A stretch of 42,759 bases of DNA from Mycobacterium intermedium (GCF_002086275.1 NZ_MVHT01000058.1:1-42759), one strand, 5' to 3'. Counted from the stretch's first letter, positions 31,753 through 40,700 are shown. Notes: generated by a model not told the origin, from the sequence alone. A program made the numbers and translations.

Positions 31753-32886
31753 TCATTGTTTGGGAGCACACCGGTCCGATGTCTCGCCGAGCTGCACGGT
31801 CGGGCGTCCGTTGGGCTGCGCGCTCATATAGGTCGACCAAATCCCGACCGCGTATGGCCCGGGCTGTCCGTTCTGTTCGTAAAATCCTTGTGGATCATAG
31901 ACTTTCGCTTCGGGGTAGGGCCACGGGCAGGCCACCGACGTCGAGATGCGGGTCCACTTGAGGATGGCGAAACCGGTGCCGTAGGCGAAATAAGCCAGGT
32001 TGATCAGCACGAACATCACCACGAACATGCCGAGAGCGGGACGGTTGGGGAAGATGCGCACCCGTTGCGCCAATTTCTCGGCGACGGTCCGACCGGTGTC
32101 GTCGCGGTAGAGGAGCACGCCGGCGGGGACCATCACGAAGGTGACCATCACGGTCTCCCAGATGAACGGGAACTGGTATGTCTCGCCGGTGAAGACAGAT
32201 CCGAACGGAACCACTTGGGAGTAGATGTAAAACCCGGTGCGCACCAACGTGATTTCGAGCATCGCGTCGATGATGATGCCCAGTGGCAGGATGATCAGGG
32301 CCAGGCTGATCAGCGGATGGCGCCAGACAAACGAGTCGACGGGCCTACGGGCCTGGATTCGGCGCAGGATCGCGATGGCCGGGAAGTAGGGGCCGAGGTA
32401 GAACATGATGTAGCCGATGACCAGGAACGGCTCCACCGTGGGCGACAGCGAGACCAGCGGCCAGTCCACGGGCCAGTGCCACAGCTGCGGGTTGTACACC
32501 GCGAACGGCGACCAGTTCATGATCGGGTCCTGCCAGACGATCAGCGTCGTCACGATTCCCATCAGCAGCACCGGATGCGGCCCGTGCTTTCGCCACGCGA
32601 TGACGTACACCACGACGATGATGGACATCGAGACGATCGTGAAGATCTGGAACAACTCCAGCCAGTGGTCGTAGCCGAACAGCGGTTCGACCGGACGCGG
32701 CGCCCCTGTCACCTCGGGGTTGCGGATCCGATCCGAGGTCACACCCTTTTGTGCGAAGAAAGCGATAACCCCAAGCAGCGCAATGGCGACGGCAACCCAT
32801 ACCGCCACCAACACGCCCTTCCGCCGCTCGGCGGGCGGGGCGACTTCGGGCGGCTTGGCGGGCGGACTTGTTTGGGCTGTGGTCAT
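31753..32886 (-). CDS. Spirocyclase AveC-like multi-pass membrane protein
   Basis: 377 residues from the ATG at 32886 (the frame continues upstream without support). A Pro-rich cytoplasmic N-terminus precedes about seven membrane helices, for example GVLVAVWVAVAIALLGVIAF, FQIFTIVSMSIIVVVYVIAW and PLISLALIILPLGIIIDAML. Conserved-looking polar residues lie in WQDPIMNW, YNPQLWHWP and GETYQFPFIWE. The pattern matches the AveC family, named for the avermectin spirocyclase; mycobacteria carry several uncharacterised members, often next to P450s. A cyclase, hydratase or transport role on an isoprenoid-like substrate is inference. It lies 14 bp after the binding-protein gene and 9 bp before the SDR. 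Confidence 0.8.
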   Translation of the reverse strand: MTTAQTSPPAKPPEVAPPAERRKGVLVAVWVAVAIALLGVIAFFAQKGVTSDRIRNPEVTGAPRPVEPLFGYDHWLELFQIFTIVSMSIIVVVYVIAWRKHGPHPVLLMGIVTTLIVWQDPIMNWSPFAVYNPQLWHWPVDWPLVSLSPTVEPFLVIGYIMFYLGPYFPAIAILRRIQARRPVDSFVWRHPLISLALIILPLGIIIDAMLEITLVRTGFYIYSQVVPFGSVFTGETYQFPFIWETVMVTFVMVPAGVLLYRDDTGRTVAEKLAQRVRIFPNRPALGMFVVMFVLINLAYFAYGTGFAILKWTRISTSVACPWPYPEAKVYDPQGFYEQNGQPGPYAVGIWSTYMSAQPNGRPTVQLGETSDRCAPKQ

Positions 32887-32900
32887 GAGTTGGTGACTCC

Positions 32901-34013
32901 TTACTCCGCGCCGAACCGGTCGACCAGATGCGAGTTCACGCCGTCGGCATCCAGGCGACGGGCCACGAGATACCCGGCACCCATCCAGGCGCGCCGGGTC
33001 CACTTGCCCAACGAGACTCGGGTCCCGGGCGCACCGGAAGCCGCGGGCAGCATCTTCACCCGCTCCAGCGCTTCTTTCACACCGCGCGGACTCAGTGGGT
33101 GGGCGTCGGCGAAAGCGTGCAGCAGCGTGGTGGCAACGTCGCGGTTCACCACGGGTACGCAATATTGCGGACGGCGTCCGTACGCCGCTTCGTATCTGTC
33201 GAGGAACTGCTGTCCGACGGCGTTGGCCTCGTCGTATTGGTCGACACCGGTCCATCCCATGAAGGCTTGCCACAGCACCGGATTGATCCAGGCGTTCTGA
33301 AATGCGGTGCTGGTGAATCGCGGCGGGTCCCAATTGAGCTCTGCCAGCGCAGCATTGATGAACAGAATCCCGAAGCCGAAGCCGCAGTGCACCAAGGCGC
33401 TGGGCTTGGCGTCATGCATGGTGCGGATCGCCTCACCGACGTCCTGTGCGGTTTGCGCGAGCTGTGCTTCAGCGACGACGCGGATACCCTTGCGCCGGGC
33501 GGCCTTCCGGAAGTTCTTCACATAGCTCTCGCCAACGAGCGATTGCTCGACCAGTACGCCAACCTCGGTGTGACCGCCCTTGGCGAGCAAGTCCGCCCAG
33601 AAGATGGGTTCGTCGGTGAACGACCCTTGCGGGAATGCGAATGTCCACTCCCCCAACCAGTCGTCGCTGCCACAGACGTTGACCGCCGGAACACGGAACC
33701 GCTCCTCGATCGCTTCCTTGAGCGGCACCGCGTTCTCGCTGATGTGCGGACCGAACACCACCAGGCAGCCCTCGTCGACGAGTTCGCCGTAGGCGTCGAT
33801 GACCGCCTTCACCGAGCCCTTGGGCAGGCCTTCCACCTCGCGGTAGATGATCTCCACCGGGCGGTCGATGACCTTTTGCTCCACTCCGTCCTGGAAGACC
33901 AGGTCGAAGGGCCGGGTCAGGTCGTCGCGCATCTCCTGCGGGTAGAACTCCGGCAGCAGGAAGTCGAACAGGTATCCGATCTTGATGGGCTGTGCTGTGC
34001 TTTCGTAGGACAA
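32901..34013 (-). CDS. Periplasmic-binding-protein-fold (type I) receptor without export signal, AmiC/Peripla_BP_5-like
   Basis: About 370 residues from a TTG at 34013, preceded by GGAGG at 5 bases; a GTG at 34019 is an alternative, and an open frame to 34052 lacks a ribosome site. The product begins MSYESTAQPIKIGYLFDFLL, so the first beta strand of the fold starts at once and there is no signal peptide. Two Rossmann-like lobes follow (DYGELVDEGCLVVFGPHI-type and GIRVVAEAQL region). The branched-chain amino acid / amide-binding family normally feeds ABC importers, but no permease or ATPase is nearby. As in AmiC, a cytoplasmic ligand-sensor role is more likely. It has its own promoter and motif upstream. 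Confidence 0.82.
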   Translation of the reverse strand: MSYESTAQPIKIGYLFDFLLPEFYPQEMRDDLTRPFDLVFQDGVEQKVIDRPVEIIYREVEGLPKGSVKAVIDAYGELVDEGCLVVFGPHISENAVPLKEAIEERFRVPAVNVCGSDDWLGEWTFAFPQGSFTDEPIFWADLLAKGGHTEVGVLVEQSLVGESYVKNFRKAARRKGIRVVAEAQLAQTAQDVGEAIRTMHDAKPSALVHCGFGFGILFINAALAELNWDPPRFTSTAFQNAWINPVLWQAFMGWTGVDQYDEANAVGQQFLDRYEAAYGRRPQYCVPVVNRDVATTLLHAFADAHPLSPRGVKEALERVKMLPAASGAPGTRVSLGKWTRRAWMGAGYLVARRLDADGVNSHLVDRFGAE

Positions 34014-34051
34014 CTTCACCTCCGGTGGCTGCGGTGCGGGCCGGCACAGCA

Positions 34052-34104
34052 AACAAACCTAAAATTTGTTCCTAACCCTAACGCGTTACACAAGTCAGCG
34101 TCAA
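34052..34104 (-). promoter_or_regulatory. Promoter and candidate operator for the binding-protein/AveC/SDR/P450 series
   Basis: Minus-strand TTGACG (34104-34099), 18 bp, TAGGGT (34080-34075); a perfect TTGACA also lies at 34110-34105. GGAACAAATTTTAGG (34072-34058) covers the predicted start and matches the recurring locus motif at 12 of 15 bases. AACAAA-N7-TTTGTT (34052-34070) overlaps it. A repressor bound here would block initiation. Confidence 0.6.
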
Positions 34105-34106
34105 TG

Positions 34107-34919
34107 TCAATTTCCGCGGCCCGGCTCCGGGCCGGTCAGATAGGCATCGATCATTTCCCTGAGCCCGTTGGAGACGTGCGGGTCGTCCGTCAACGGACCG
34201 GCGATCGCGGCGGCGGCGGCTTCGCGCGGACTGAGCCCCTCGGCAACCAGCCGTCCGGCGGCAATAAGCACTCTGGTGGAGGACACTTCGCGCAATCCGC
34301 CGTTCTCCACGCGCCGGATGGCCTGCGCCAGGCGCACCAGTTCGGCGGCCGCGTCGGCACCAATGCCGGCCTCGTGGGCAACGATCTTCTCCTCGACATC
34401 GGGCGTCGGAAAGCCGAACTCGATGGCGACCATCCGCTGACGGGTCGAATCCTTGAGGTCCTTGAGGACGCTTTGGTACCCGGGGTTATAGGACACCACC
34501 AGGCAAAAACCCGGCGCTGCATCGAGGATCTGGCCGAGGCGCTCGATGGGCAGTTGGCGCCGGTGGTCGGAGAGCGGGTGCAGCACCACGGTCGTGTCCT
34601 GACGAGCCTCCACCACCTCGTCCAGATAGCAGATCGCGCCTTCGCGCACCGCCCGGGTCAACGGTCCGTCCACCCATTCGGTATCGCCGCCCCGCAACAG
34701 GTAGCGGCCGACCAGGTCGGCGGTGGTGAGGTCATCGTGGCACGCCACGGTGATCAGTGGCCGTCCCACGTCGTAGGCCATCGCCTCCAAGAACCGGGTC
34801 TTCCCGCATCCGGTCGGCCCTTTCAACAGCACCGAAAGTCCTTGCCGGAACGCCGCTTTGAAGACCTTCTCCTCGTTGCCGACCGCTACGTAGAACGGCC
34901 GGGACGCGGGTGCTGACAC
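34107..34919 (-). CDS. MoxR-family AAA+ ATPase, CbbQ/NirQ/NorQ type
   Basis: 270 residues from a GTG at 34919 with AAGGAG 7 bases before it. Walker A is GPTGCGKT at 34-41, the typical CHDDLTTADLVGRYLL segment at 60-75, Walker B ICYLDEV at 96-102, and VSYNPGYQ sensor-1 region. This set defines the CbbQ/NorQ/GvpN branch, ATPases that work with a VWA-domain partner to activate or insert metal centres into enzymes (Rubisco activation by CbbQO, NO reductase by NorQD). The VWA partner is encoded directly upstream, 11 bp away. The client here is unknown; the P450, the AveC-like protein or the binding protein are candidates. Confidence 0.9.
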   Translation of the reverse strand: MSAPASRPFYVAVGNEEKVFKAAFRQGLSVLLKGPTGCGKTRFLEAMAYDVGRPLITVACHDDLTTADLVGRYLLRGGDTEWVDGPLTRAVREGAICYLDEVVEARQDTTVVLHPLSDHRRQLPIERLGQILDAAPGFCLVVSYNPGYQSVLKDLKDSTRQRMVAIEFGFPTPDVEEKIVAHEAGIGADAAAELVRLAQAIRRVENGGLREVSSTRVLIAAGRLVAEGLSPREAAAAAIAGPLTDDPHVSNGLREMIDAYLTGPEPGRGN

Positions 34920-34930
34920 TCGTTTCTCCT

Positions 34931-36643
34931 TCAGGCGGGGTTGGGCGCAGCGTAGCGCGGAACAGATATTTGGCTCAAGCTTCGTCCGGATTGCGGTCGG
35001 CGTACCTCCGCCGCGCGCAGCGCATTGCGGAACAATGGCCCGACCACCCGACTCAACTCTTCGGGTCGCGCCAGGGTGGCGTGCGCGGCGCTGCCGAAAA
35101 CCCGTTGCAGCTCCTCGGGATCGGTATCCGCGCCGACTGTCAGACACACGCATGCGGTGCCCCGCGCGCGGGCCTCGGCCAGCGCACGGCGGGCGTCGGC
35201 GGCTCCGTAAACACGTTCATAGCCGTGGTCGTAGGCCAGCCCATCGGAGATGACGACGAGCAGCCGACGCGTGGTACCACCGCGTTCCTCTAGTACGGCG
35301 GCCCCATGCCGAATCGCCGCACCCAATCTCGAATACGCGCCCGGCACCAACCCCCGAAGTTGCCGCAGTGCGAACACGTCCAGGGTTTCATCGAAACGCT
35401 TTATCGGCATCATCTGCACCGCCGAACGGCCTTGAGAATGAAACGCATACAGCGCCAGACGATCCCCGATGCCGTGCAAGGCAACGGCCAAGGCGCCCGC
35501 GCTGGCGCGCTGCAGATCGTGCACCGTCTTGCCATCCACACCGGCCTCCGCCACCGACCCGGAAATGTCGAGTAGCAGCAGCACGGCAAGGTCGCGCCGG
35601 CGCTTGAGGCTGGCCAGGTAGACCTCCTCGTCAGGTGCCGAACCGGCCATGGCCTCGATGCGCGCTTCGATGGCCGCGTCGATGTCGATGTCGTCACCTT
35701 GAACCTGTCGGCGCAGCCAATCCGGCCCCAAGCCCAGCCGCGCCAGCGGACGTCGCAACCCATACTCGTTCACGTGATCGTCGCCCGGAGACTCACGCAC
35801 CTGGGGCGGCGCCTCCCGCACCGTGCACCAGTTCGGCCGATAAGCGCGTTGATGAATGTCCCACTCGGGGTAGGTAATTCCTGGATCCTTGGCGGCCGGT
35901 CCGTCGAGTGCACCCGTCGGTGCCGTCGAGAACCTGGCGCCACTACCCCGCTTTCCGGAGTGCGTGCGATGCGTCGGGGCGTCGGCCCCGGGCTCTCCGC
36001 CCTCACCGAGCCGTCGGACCGGGCGCAACAATTTGCTCAGCAGCTTGCCCAACGCGCCCCCGCCGCCCACCGGGCTGGTGAACATGTCTCCGGCGTCGGC
36101 GCCGCTGTCCTCGTCCTCGTCGAGTTCCTCAAGTGGCTTGTTGCCGCGCCGACGGGCGCTGTGGATGGCGGCGGCCTTCTCGTTGCTACGCCTCGCCGCC
36201 AACAGCTTGCGGGCCTGGATGGTACCGAAAACCTCTGGCGGGTTGCCGATTTCCCGTCCGCTGCGCGCTATCGCCAGGGAGCTGGCCGGGGAATCACTGC
36301 AAGCGGCGGCATCGACGTCGACCAAGCCGCGCGCAACCGGCGGTAACCAGCCTTCGTTCGCGGCGAGAGCCCGATGGCCTTCGATCACCAGATATCGTCT
36401 CGCCACGTCCGGCCGCCGCTTGAGTTTGCGCAGCACGGCCGGTTCCAGGCTGCCTGACGACAACAGCGTTGCTTGTACGGCCAGCGCCTGCAGCTGGGTG
36501 TGGACGGGTGCGGCGGGGTCGACGAAGACCGTGTTGCCATCCGTCCAGGTCGGCTCTCCGGGTGCGCCCGGCGCCACCTGCAGCGCGCGGTTGGCCAGCG
36601 CCGAGGCGAGCATGCCCAGTCGCGCCAACCGCTCGGAGTCCAC
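34931..36643 (-). CDS. VWA-domain protein, NorD/CbbO-like partner of the MoxR ATPase
   Basis: About 570 residues from a GTG at 36643 with GGAAGGGG 6 bases before; the frame can be extended to a TTG at 36682. The N-terminal half has a helical region and an acidic linker (LEELDEDEDSGADAGD). The NorD/CbbO hallmark TYPEWDIHQRAYRPNWCTV precedes a C-terminal VWA domain (about 355-545) with an intact MIDAS DISGS at 359-363, and further LYAFHSQG and SDGLAYDHGYE. In NorQD and CbbQO the VWA subunit presents the client to the ATPase ring. Divergent from the acyl-CoA dehydrogenase operon. Confidence 0.88.
   Translation of the reverse strand: MDSERLARLGMLASALANRALQVAPGAPGEPTWTDGNTVFVDPAAPVHTQLQALAVQATLLSSGSLEPAVLRKLKRRPDVARRYLVIEGHRALAANEGWLPPVARGLVDVDAAACSDSPASSLAIARSGREIGNPPEVFGTIQARKLLAARRSNEKAAAIHSARRRGNKPLEELDEDEDSGADAGDMFTSPVGGGGALGKLLSKLLRPVRRLGEGGEPGADAPTHRTHSGKRGSGARFSTAPTGALDGPAAKDPGITYPEWDIHQRAYRPNWCTVREAPPQVRESPGDDHVNEYGLRRPLARLGLGPDWLRRQVQGDDIDIDAAIEARIEAMAGSAPDEEVYLASLKRRRDLAVLLLLDISGSVAEAGVDGKTVHDLQRASAGALAVALHGIGDRLALYAFHSQGRSAVQMMPIKRFDETLDVFALRQLRGLVPGAYSRLGAAIRHGAAVLEERGGTTRRLLVVISDGLAYDHGYERVYGAADARRALAEARARGTACVCLTVGADTDPEELQRVFGSAAHATLARPEELSRVVGPLFRNALRAAEVRRPQSGRSLSQISVPRYAAPNPA
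34959..34973. promoter_or_regulatory. Locus motif GGAACAGATATTTGG upstream of the moxR-like gene
   Basis: Exactly identical, in reverse orientation, to 36666-36680. It lies 40 bp before the MoxR start inside the last codons of the VWA gene, a place where an internal promoter or operator could sit. Confidence 0.45.
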
Positions 36644-36665
36644 GTCTCGCCCCTTCCATGATTGA

Positions 36666-36680
36666 CCAAATATCTGTTCC
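36666..36680. promoter_or_regulatory. Locus motif CCAAATATCTGTTCC in the VWA / acyl-CoA dehydrogenase divergent region
   Basis: The reverse complement of the motif at 34959-34973 with no mismatch. It lies 23 bp upstream of the VWA start and 60 bp upstream of the first acyl-CoA dehydrogenase, and so could control both divergent transcripts. Confidence 0.55.
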
Positions 36681-36740
36681 AACGTAGAGTCCGGCTTGGC
36701 ACGCAGTCAATCGCGCGATGACGAGGGGCCCTGAAGGCAC

Positions 36741-37880
36741 GTGGATTTCTCTTACCCGGCGGAAGTGGAACAGTTTCGTGACGAGTTCCGCGCTTGGCTT
36801 GCCGCCAATCTGACCGATGAGCTGCGAACTGCTCGCCGCCAACCGGGCCGCGACGACGCACAATTCGAGAAGGTGCGGGCGTGGAACGCGACGATGGCCG
36901 ACGCGGGCTGGGCGGCGGTGTCCTGGCCGCGCGAGTACGGCGGCCGCGGCGCCACCGTACTGGAGCAACTGGTCTACACCGAAGAGACCACGCGAGCGCG
37001 GGCGCCGTTGCCGCTCAACGTCATCGGAATGAACAACATCGCCCCGGCGATCATGCAATATGGCACCGAAGAGCAGAAGACCACGTTGCTGCCCCGGATG
37101 ATGCGCGCGGACGACATCTGGTGCCAAGGCATGTCCGAACCCGAGGCGGGATCTGATCTGGCCTCGCTGCGTACCCGCGCGGTCCGCGACGGCGACCAGT
37201 TCGTCGTCAACGGACAGAAGATCTGGACGTCGCTGGGGCATCGGGCGCAGTGGTGCCAGTTGTACGTACGGACCGATCCGGATGCCCCGAAGCACAAGGG
37301 AATTTCCTGCTTGATCGTCGACATGGCGTTGCCGGGCATCGAGGTTCGGCCCCTGGTCACGCTGAATGGCGAAGCCGACTTCGCCGAGGTGTTCTTTCAC
37401 GACGTGCGGGTGCCCGCGGACGCCTTGCTCGGTCCGCTCAATGGCGGTTGGCAGGTAGCCACCACCACGTTGAGTCATGAGCGCGCGGGTGCCGCGCGAC
37501 TCTACGCCGAGATGCAGGTGCGCCTTGAGGAGCTGGTGGCCGACTTCGCCGCGGCCAAGGTGGGCGACAACCCGGTAACGCAGCGACGTCTGGGCGAGCT
37601 GGCGCTGCGCATCAGATATCTCGAAATCCTCTGCCAGCGAGCGATATCGGCGTCTTTGCACGGCGGCCCGGAAGTGGTGGCCTTCGGCACCGCGAGCCTG
37701 GCCAAGACGGTATGGGGTGAGATCGGACAGGAACTGGCCGCCCTGGCGTTTGACGTGCTGGGCAACGACCGGTGGTGCGACTACCGGCTGACGTCGCGTT
37801 CGCTCACCATCGCCGGCGGCACCACCCAGATCAACAAGAACATCACGGCCCAACGCGTACTCGGGTTGCCGCGCCGATGA
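36741..37880 (+). CDS. Acyl-CoA dehydrogenase, subunit 1 of a paired (alpha2beta2-type) FadE
   Basis: 379 residues from a GTG at 36741 with GAAGG upstream. FAD/substrate motifs are WCQGMSEPEAGSDLASLRT (the CxGxSEPxAGSD signature), WTSLGHRAQWCQLYVRTD, and the C-terminal SLTIAGGTTQINKNITAQRV LGLPR region. Adjacent, translationally coupled FadE genes in mycobacteria (FadE26/27, FadE28/29) encode heterotetramers that dehydrogenate steroid or branched acyl-CoAs rather than plain fatty acids. This subunit has the full FAD-binding C-terminus. It overlaps the next gene by 4 bp. Confidence 0.9.
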   Translation: MDFSYPAEVEQFRDEFRAWLAANLTDELRTARRQPGRDDAQFEKVRAWNATMADAGWAAVSWPREYGGRGATVLEQLVYTEETTRARAPLPLNVIGMNNIAPAIMQYGTEEQKTTLLPRMMRADDIWCQGMSEPEAGSDLASLRTRAVRDGDQFVVNGQKIWTSLGHRAQWCQLYVRTDPDAPKHKGISCLIVDMALPGIEVRPLVTLNGEADFAEVFFHDVRVPADALLGPLNGGWQVATTTLSHERAGAARLYAEMQVRLEELVADFAAAKVGDNPVTQRRLGELALRIRYLEILCQRAISASLHGGPEVVAFGTASLAKTVWGEIGQELAALAFDVLGNDRWCDYRLTSRSLTIAGGTTQINKNITAQRVLGLPRR

Positions 37881-38968
37881 ACCTCGAACTCACCGACGAA
37901 CAAGTCGCACTACAAGACACGGTGCGGCGCTTCCTGGCCGAGAAGGCACCGGTTTCCGGGCATGTGCGGCAACTGCTCGACGGTCCGACCGGCACCACCG
38001 AACACGTTTGGCGTGGTCTGGCCGACCTCGGCGCGACCGGGCTTTTGGTGCCGACGAGTTACGGCGGTGCCGGCATGACGATGGTCGAGGCCGGGATCGT
38101 CGCGGAAGAACTCGGCGCCGCCCTGCATCCGGGCCCGTGGTTGTCCAGCGCGGTAGCCGCGACACGCGCGCTGAGCCGGCTCAGGGTCGACGACGCAGCA
38201 GCCAAACTGTTCACCGGAATCGCCGACGGCACCACGACAGCCACGATCGGATTTCTCGGTGGCACTTCGGTAGAGGCCGTCGATCGGGATGGGGACTTCC
38301 TGCTGAGCGGCGAGCTGACGGCCGTTCCTGACGCCGCCGCAGCGGGCGTCCTGCTTGTCCTCGCCGGGGATGCGCTCTTCGCGGTGCATTCCAGCGACTC
38401 CGGCGTTACGGCTACGCCCGAAGGCGGTATCGACCCGACACACAAGCAGTTTCGCATCGACCTTGACGGCGTGACCGCGCACCGACTGGGTGCGTTTACA
38501 CCCGACGACGTCAGCGCTGTCATCGACAACGTGCTCATCGCGAGGGCCGCCGACGCGCTCGGCGCCGCCCGTGCCGTCATGCAACTGGCCGTCGAGTACG
38601 CAAAGACCCGAACGCAGTTCGGCCAACCTATCGGGTCGTTCCAAGCCGTCCAGCACCTGTGTGTCGACATGTACGAAGCCGTCGAACTGGGCCGCAGCGG
38701 TGTCATTCATGCCCTGTGGGCGGCCGACCACGCGGATCCCGTCGAGCGGCACCTGTCCGCGATACGCGCCAAGGCGTTCTCCGGACGACTGGCAACCGTG
38801 GGCGACACCGCGATCCAGGTGTTCGGTGGGATCGGCTACACCTGGGAGCACGACGCTCACCTCTACCTCAAACGCCTGCTGGGTTGGAGCGCGTTCCTGG
38901 GCAGCCCCGATGACTACCTCACCGAGCTCGGTGCCCAGCTCGCCACGGCGAAAGGCGCTGTCCCATGA
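37877..38968 (+). CDS. Acyl-CoA dehydrogenase, subunit 2 of the paired FadE
   Basis: 363 residues from the ATG at 37877 (ATGA overlap with the preceding stop). The middle domain is short and diverged (no SEPxAGSD box), while the C-terminal half has VEYAKTRTQFGQPIGSFQAV and QVFGGIGYTWEHDAHLYLKR, where the Glu of TWEHD matches the catalytic base position of one subunit class. Complementary losses between this and the upstream protein are what is seen in alpha2beta2 FadE pairs. Coupled to the next gene by another 4-bp overlap. Confidence 0.88.
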   Translation: MNLELTDEQVALQDTVRRFLAEKAPVSGHVRQLLDGPTGTTEHVWRGLADLGATGLLVPTSYGGAGMTMVEAGIVAEELGAALHPGPWLSSAVAATRALSRLRVDDAAAKLFTGIADGTTTATIGFLGGTSVEAVDRDGDFLLSGELTAVPDAAAAGVLLVLAGDALFAVHSSDSGVTATPEGGIDPTHKQFRIDLDGVTAHRLGAFTPDDVSAVIDNVLIARAADALGAARAVMQLAVEYAKTRTQFGQPIGSFQAVQHLCVDMYEAVELGRSGVIHALWAADHADPVERHLSAIRAKAFSGRLATVGDTAIQVFGGIGYTWEHDAHLYLKRLLGWSAFLGSPDDYLTELGAQLATAKGAVP

Positions 38969-39894
38969 TCGATTTCACCGATCAGGTCGCGGTTGTCACC
39001 GGCGCCGGCCGCGGCCTGGGGCGACTGTACGCCCTGGAGCTGGCCCGGCGCGGCGCGTCGGTAGTGGTCAACGACCTGGGTGGCACCATGCACGGTGAGG
39101 GTGCCGATACGGCGGTGGCCGACGAGGTCGTCGCCGAGATCGAGCACGCGGGCGGCACGGCGGTGGCGTCCCATGATTCGGTGGCCAACCCGGAAGGCGG
39201 CGAGGCCATCGTCGGACTGGCCGTGGAACGCTTCGGCCGCCTCGATGCGGTGATCAGCAACGCGGGCATCTTCAGCAGCGTTGCGTTCGACGAGCTGTCG
39301 GTCGACGACTGGCGCAAGATGCTCGCCGTGCACCTCGACGGCGGTTTCTATCTGAGCCAGCCGGCGTACCGGGTGATGAAGAGGCAGAAGTACGGCCGGT
39401 TCGTCTTCATCTCCTCCTCGGCGGGCATGTTCGGGCAGCCGATGGAAGCCCACTATGCCGCGGCCAAGGCCGGGCTGGTGGGACTGTCGAACGTCATCGC
39501 GATCGAAGGCGCCGAACACGGCATCCTGTCGAATACTGTGCTGCCATTCGGGTTTTCGCGCATGGTGACCGAAACCGTCGGAGACCCGAAAGTCCTGGAG
39601 GGCATCGGGTTCCTCAATGTGATCAAGCCGGAGCTCGTGGTGCCCATCGTTGCCTTCCTGGCGAGCCGAGACTGCCAACTGACCCATCAGAACTACTCGG
39701 CGTGCGCCGGTCGTTTCGCCCGGGTATTCGTTGGCCTCGGCGAAGGTTGGTTCGCGGAACGCGACAGTGAGCCGACCACCGACGACATCGCGGCGCACCT
39801 GTCCGAAGTGTCGGCGACCGAGCCGTTCACGGTGCCCGGTTCGATCTTCGAGGAAGTTTTCGCCATCGCCGCGCAGCTCGGCGTCACGACATGA
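38965..39894 (+). CDS. SDR similar to the (3R)-hydroxyacyl-CoA dehydrogenase domain of multifunctional enzyme 2 / HSD17B4
   Basis: A 309-residue SDR: TGAGRGLGRLYALELARRGA at the N-terminus, then VVVNDLGG, a hallmark of the MFE-2/HSD17B4 dehydrogenase domain, followed by SNAGIF, Ser in ISSSAGMFGQP and YAAAK. It probably oxidises a 3-hydroxyacyl-CoA made after the paired acyl-CoA dehydrogenase and an unseen hydratase. The last 60 residues are an extension beyond a classical SDR. Coupled on both sides by ATGA overlaps. Confidence 0.88.
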   Translation: MIDFTDQVAVVTGAGRGLGRLYALELARRGASVVVNDLGGTMHGEGADTAVADEVVAEIEHAGGTAVASHDSVANPEGGEAIVGLAVERFGRLDAVISNAGIFSSVAFDELSVDDWRKMLAVHLDGGFYLSQPAYRVMKRQKYGRFVFISSSAGMFGQPMEAHYAAAKAGLVGLSNVIAIEGAEHGILSNTVLPFGFSRMVTETVGDPKVLEGIGFLNVIKPELVVPIVAFLASRDCQLTHQNYSACAGRFARVFVGLGEGWFAERDSEPTTDDIAAHLSEVSATEPFTVPGSIFEEVFAIAAQLGVTT

Positions 39895-40553
39895 CGGGCC
39901 CGAACATGGACATAACCTACCTGCTCAACGCCACCCGGTCGGCCCGCAAGTCCCTCGACCCAGCGGCTCCCGTCGACCTGGCTGACATCCGCGAGTGCCT
40001 GCAAACCGGCTTGCAGGCCGCCAACGGTTCCAATGCGCAGTCGTGGCGATGGATCGTCGTTACCGACCCGGTCAAGCGTGCGAAAATCGCCGAGTTGTAC
40101 CGCGAAGCCTATTTACTTCGGGTCGGCGGGCAGCTGCTTGCGGACTTTCTGCCCGCCGACACACCGGAGGGGCGGCTCATGTCGTCCACGGAGTGGTTGG
40201 TGGAGAACATGGCCAACCTGCCCTTGTTGGTAATCCCTTGCTACCAACCGTATCTCCCGCGCATCGATGGTGACGAATCGTTCTACCAGGCGACCCTGTA
40301 CGGGTCCATCTTCCCGGCGGTGTGGAACTTTCAGTTGGCTCTGCATACTCGCGGCTACGGGACCTGCATCACCACCCTGCATCTGCACCGCGAGCAGGCG
40401 GTGCGGGAGTTGCTGGAGATCCCGGAAACATACGTTCAGGGGTGCCTGCTGCCGGTGGGGCGGCTACGTGCCGGGCACAGGTTTCGGCCTGCTCGGCGCA
40501 ACTCCGTGGATGAGGTTGTCTGCCTGGACTCCTGGGAAGGCGGACCGATTTAG
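39891..40553 (+). CDS. Nitroreductase-family flavoprotein
   Basis: 220 residues beginning MTGPNMDITYLLNATRSARK, where TRSARK resembles the N-terminal FMN-phosphate-binding RRSxR/K box; AANGSNAQSWRWIVVTDP carries the NxQxW/P motif and YGTCITTLHL lies in the usual C-terminal position. The family reduces nitro groups, quinones, enones or other electrophiles with NAD(P)H and FMN. As the last gene of the four-gene coupled operon, reduction of a conjugated intermediate of the pathway is more likely than general detoxification. It is 148 bp upstream of the regulator gene. Confidence 0.87.
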   Translation: MTGPNMDITYLLNATRSARKSLDPAAPVDLADIRECLQTGLQAANGSNAQSWRWIVVTDPVKRAKIAELYREAYLLRVGGQLLADFLPADTPEGRLMSSTEWLVENMANLPLLVIPCYQPYLPRIDGDESFYQATLYGSIFPAVWNFQLALHTRGYGTCITTLHLHREQAVRELLEIPETYVQGCLLPVGRLRAGHRFRPARRNSVDEVVCLDSWEGGPI

Positions 40554-40618
40554 GATGGGTGACCATACCGGCCGCAGCGCCTCGAGCAGCGCGTTTGTCG
40601 GCGCAAGTCTGATAACCT

Positions 40619-40633
40619 CCAACAAAGATTTGG
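40619..40633. promoter_or_regulatory. Motif CCAACAAAGATTTGG upstream of the double-TetR gene
   Basis: Matches the locus motif GGAACAGATATTTGG at 11 of 15 positions and lies 67 bp before the chosen regulator start, in the only sizeable gap of the rightward operon. It may be an autoregulatory site. Confidence 0.4.
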
Positions 40634-40700
40634 TTCGGTGGGGAGGGGTAAGTCGCATGGTGCCGGCACTGGAATCCCCCAGGGTGGCGTCCGGGCGACC

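Noticed and set aside
36294..37853. 519-codon minus-strand frame opposite the first acyl-CoA dehydrogenase.
   Set aside because: Antisense by-product; the + strand has the SEPxAGSD signature and coupled starts.
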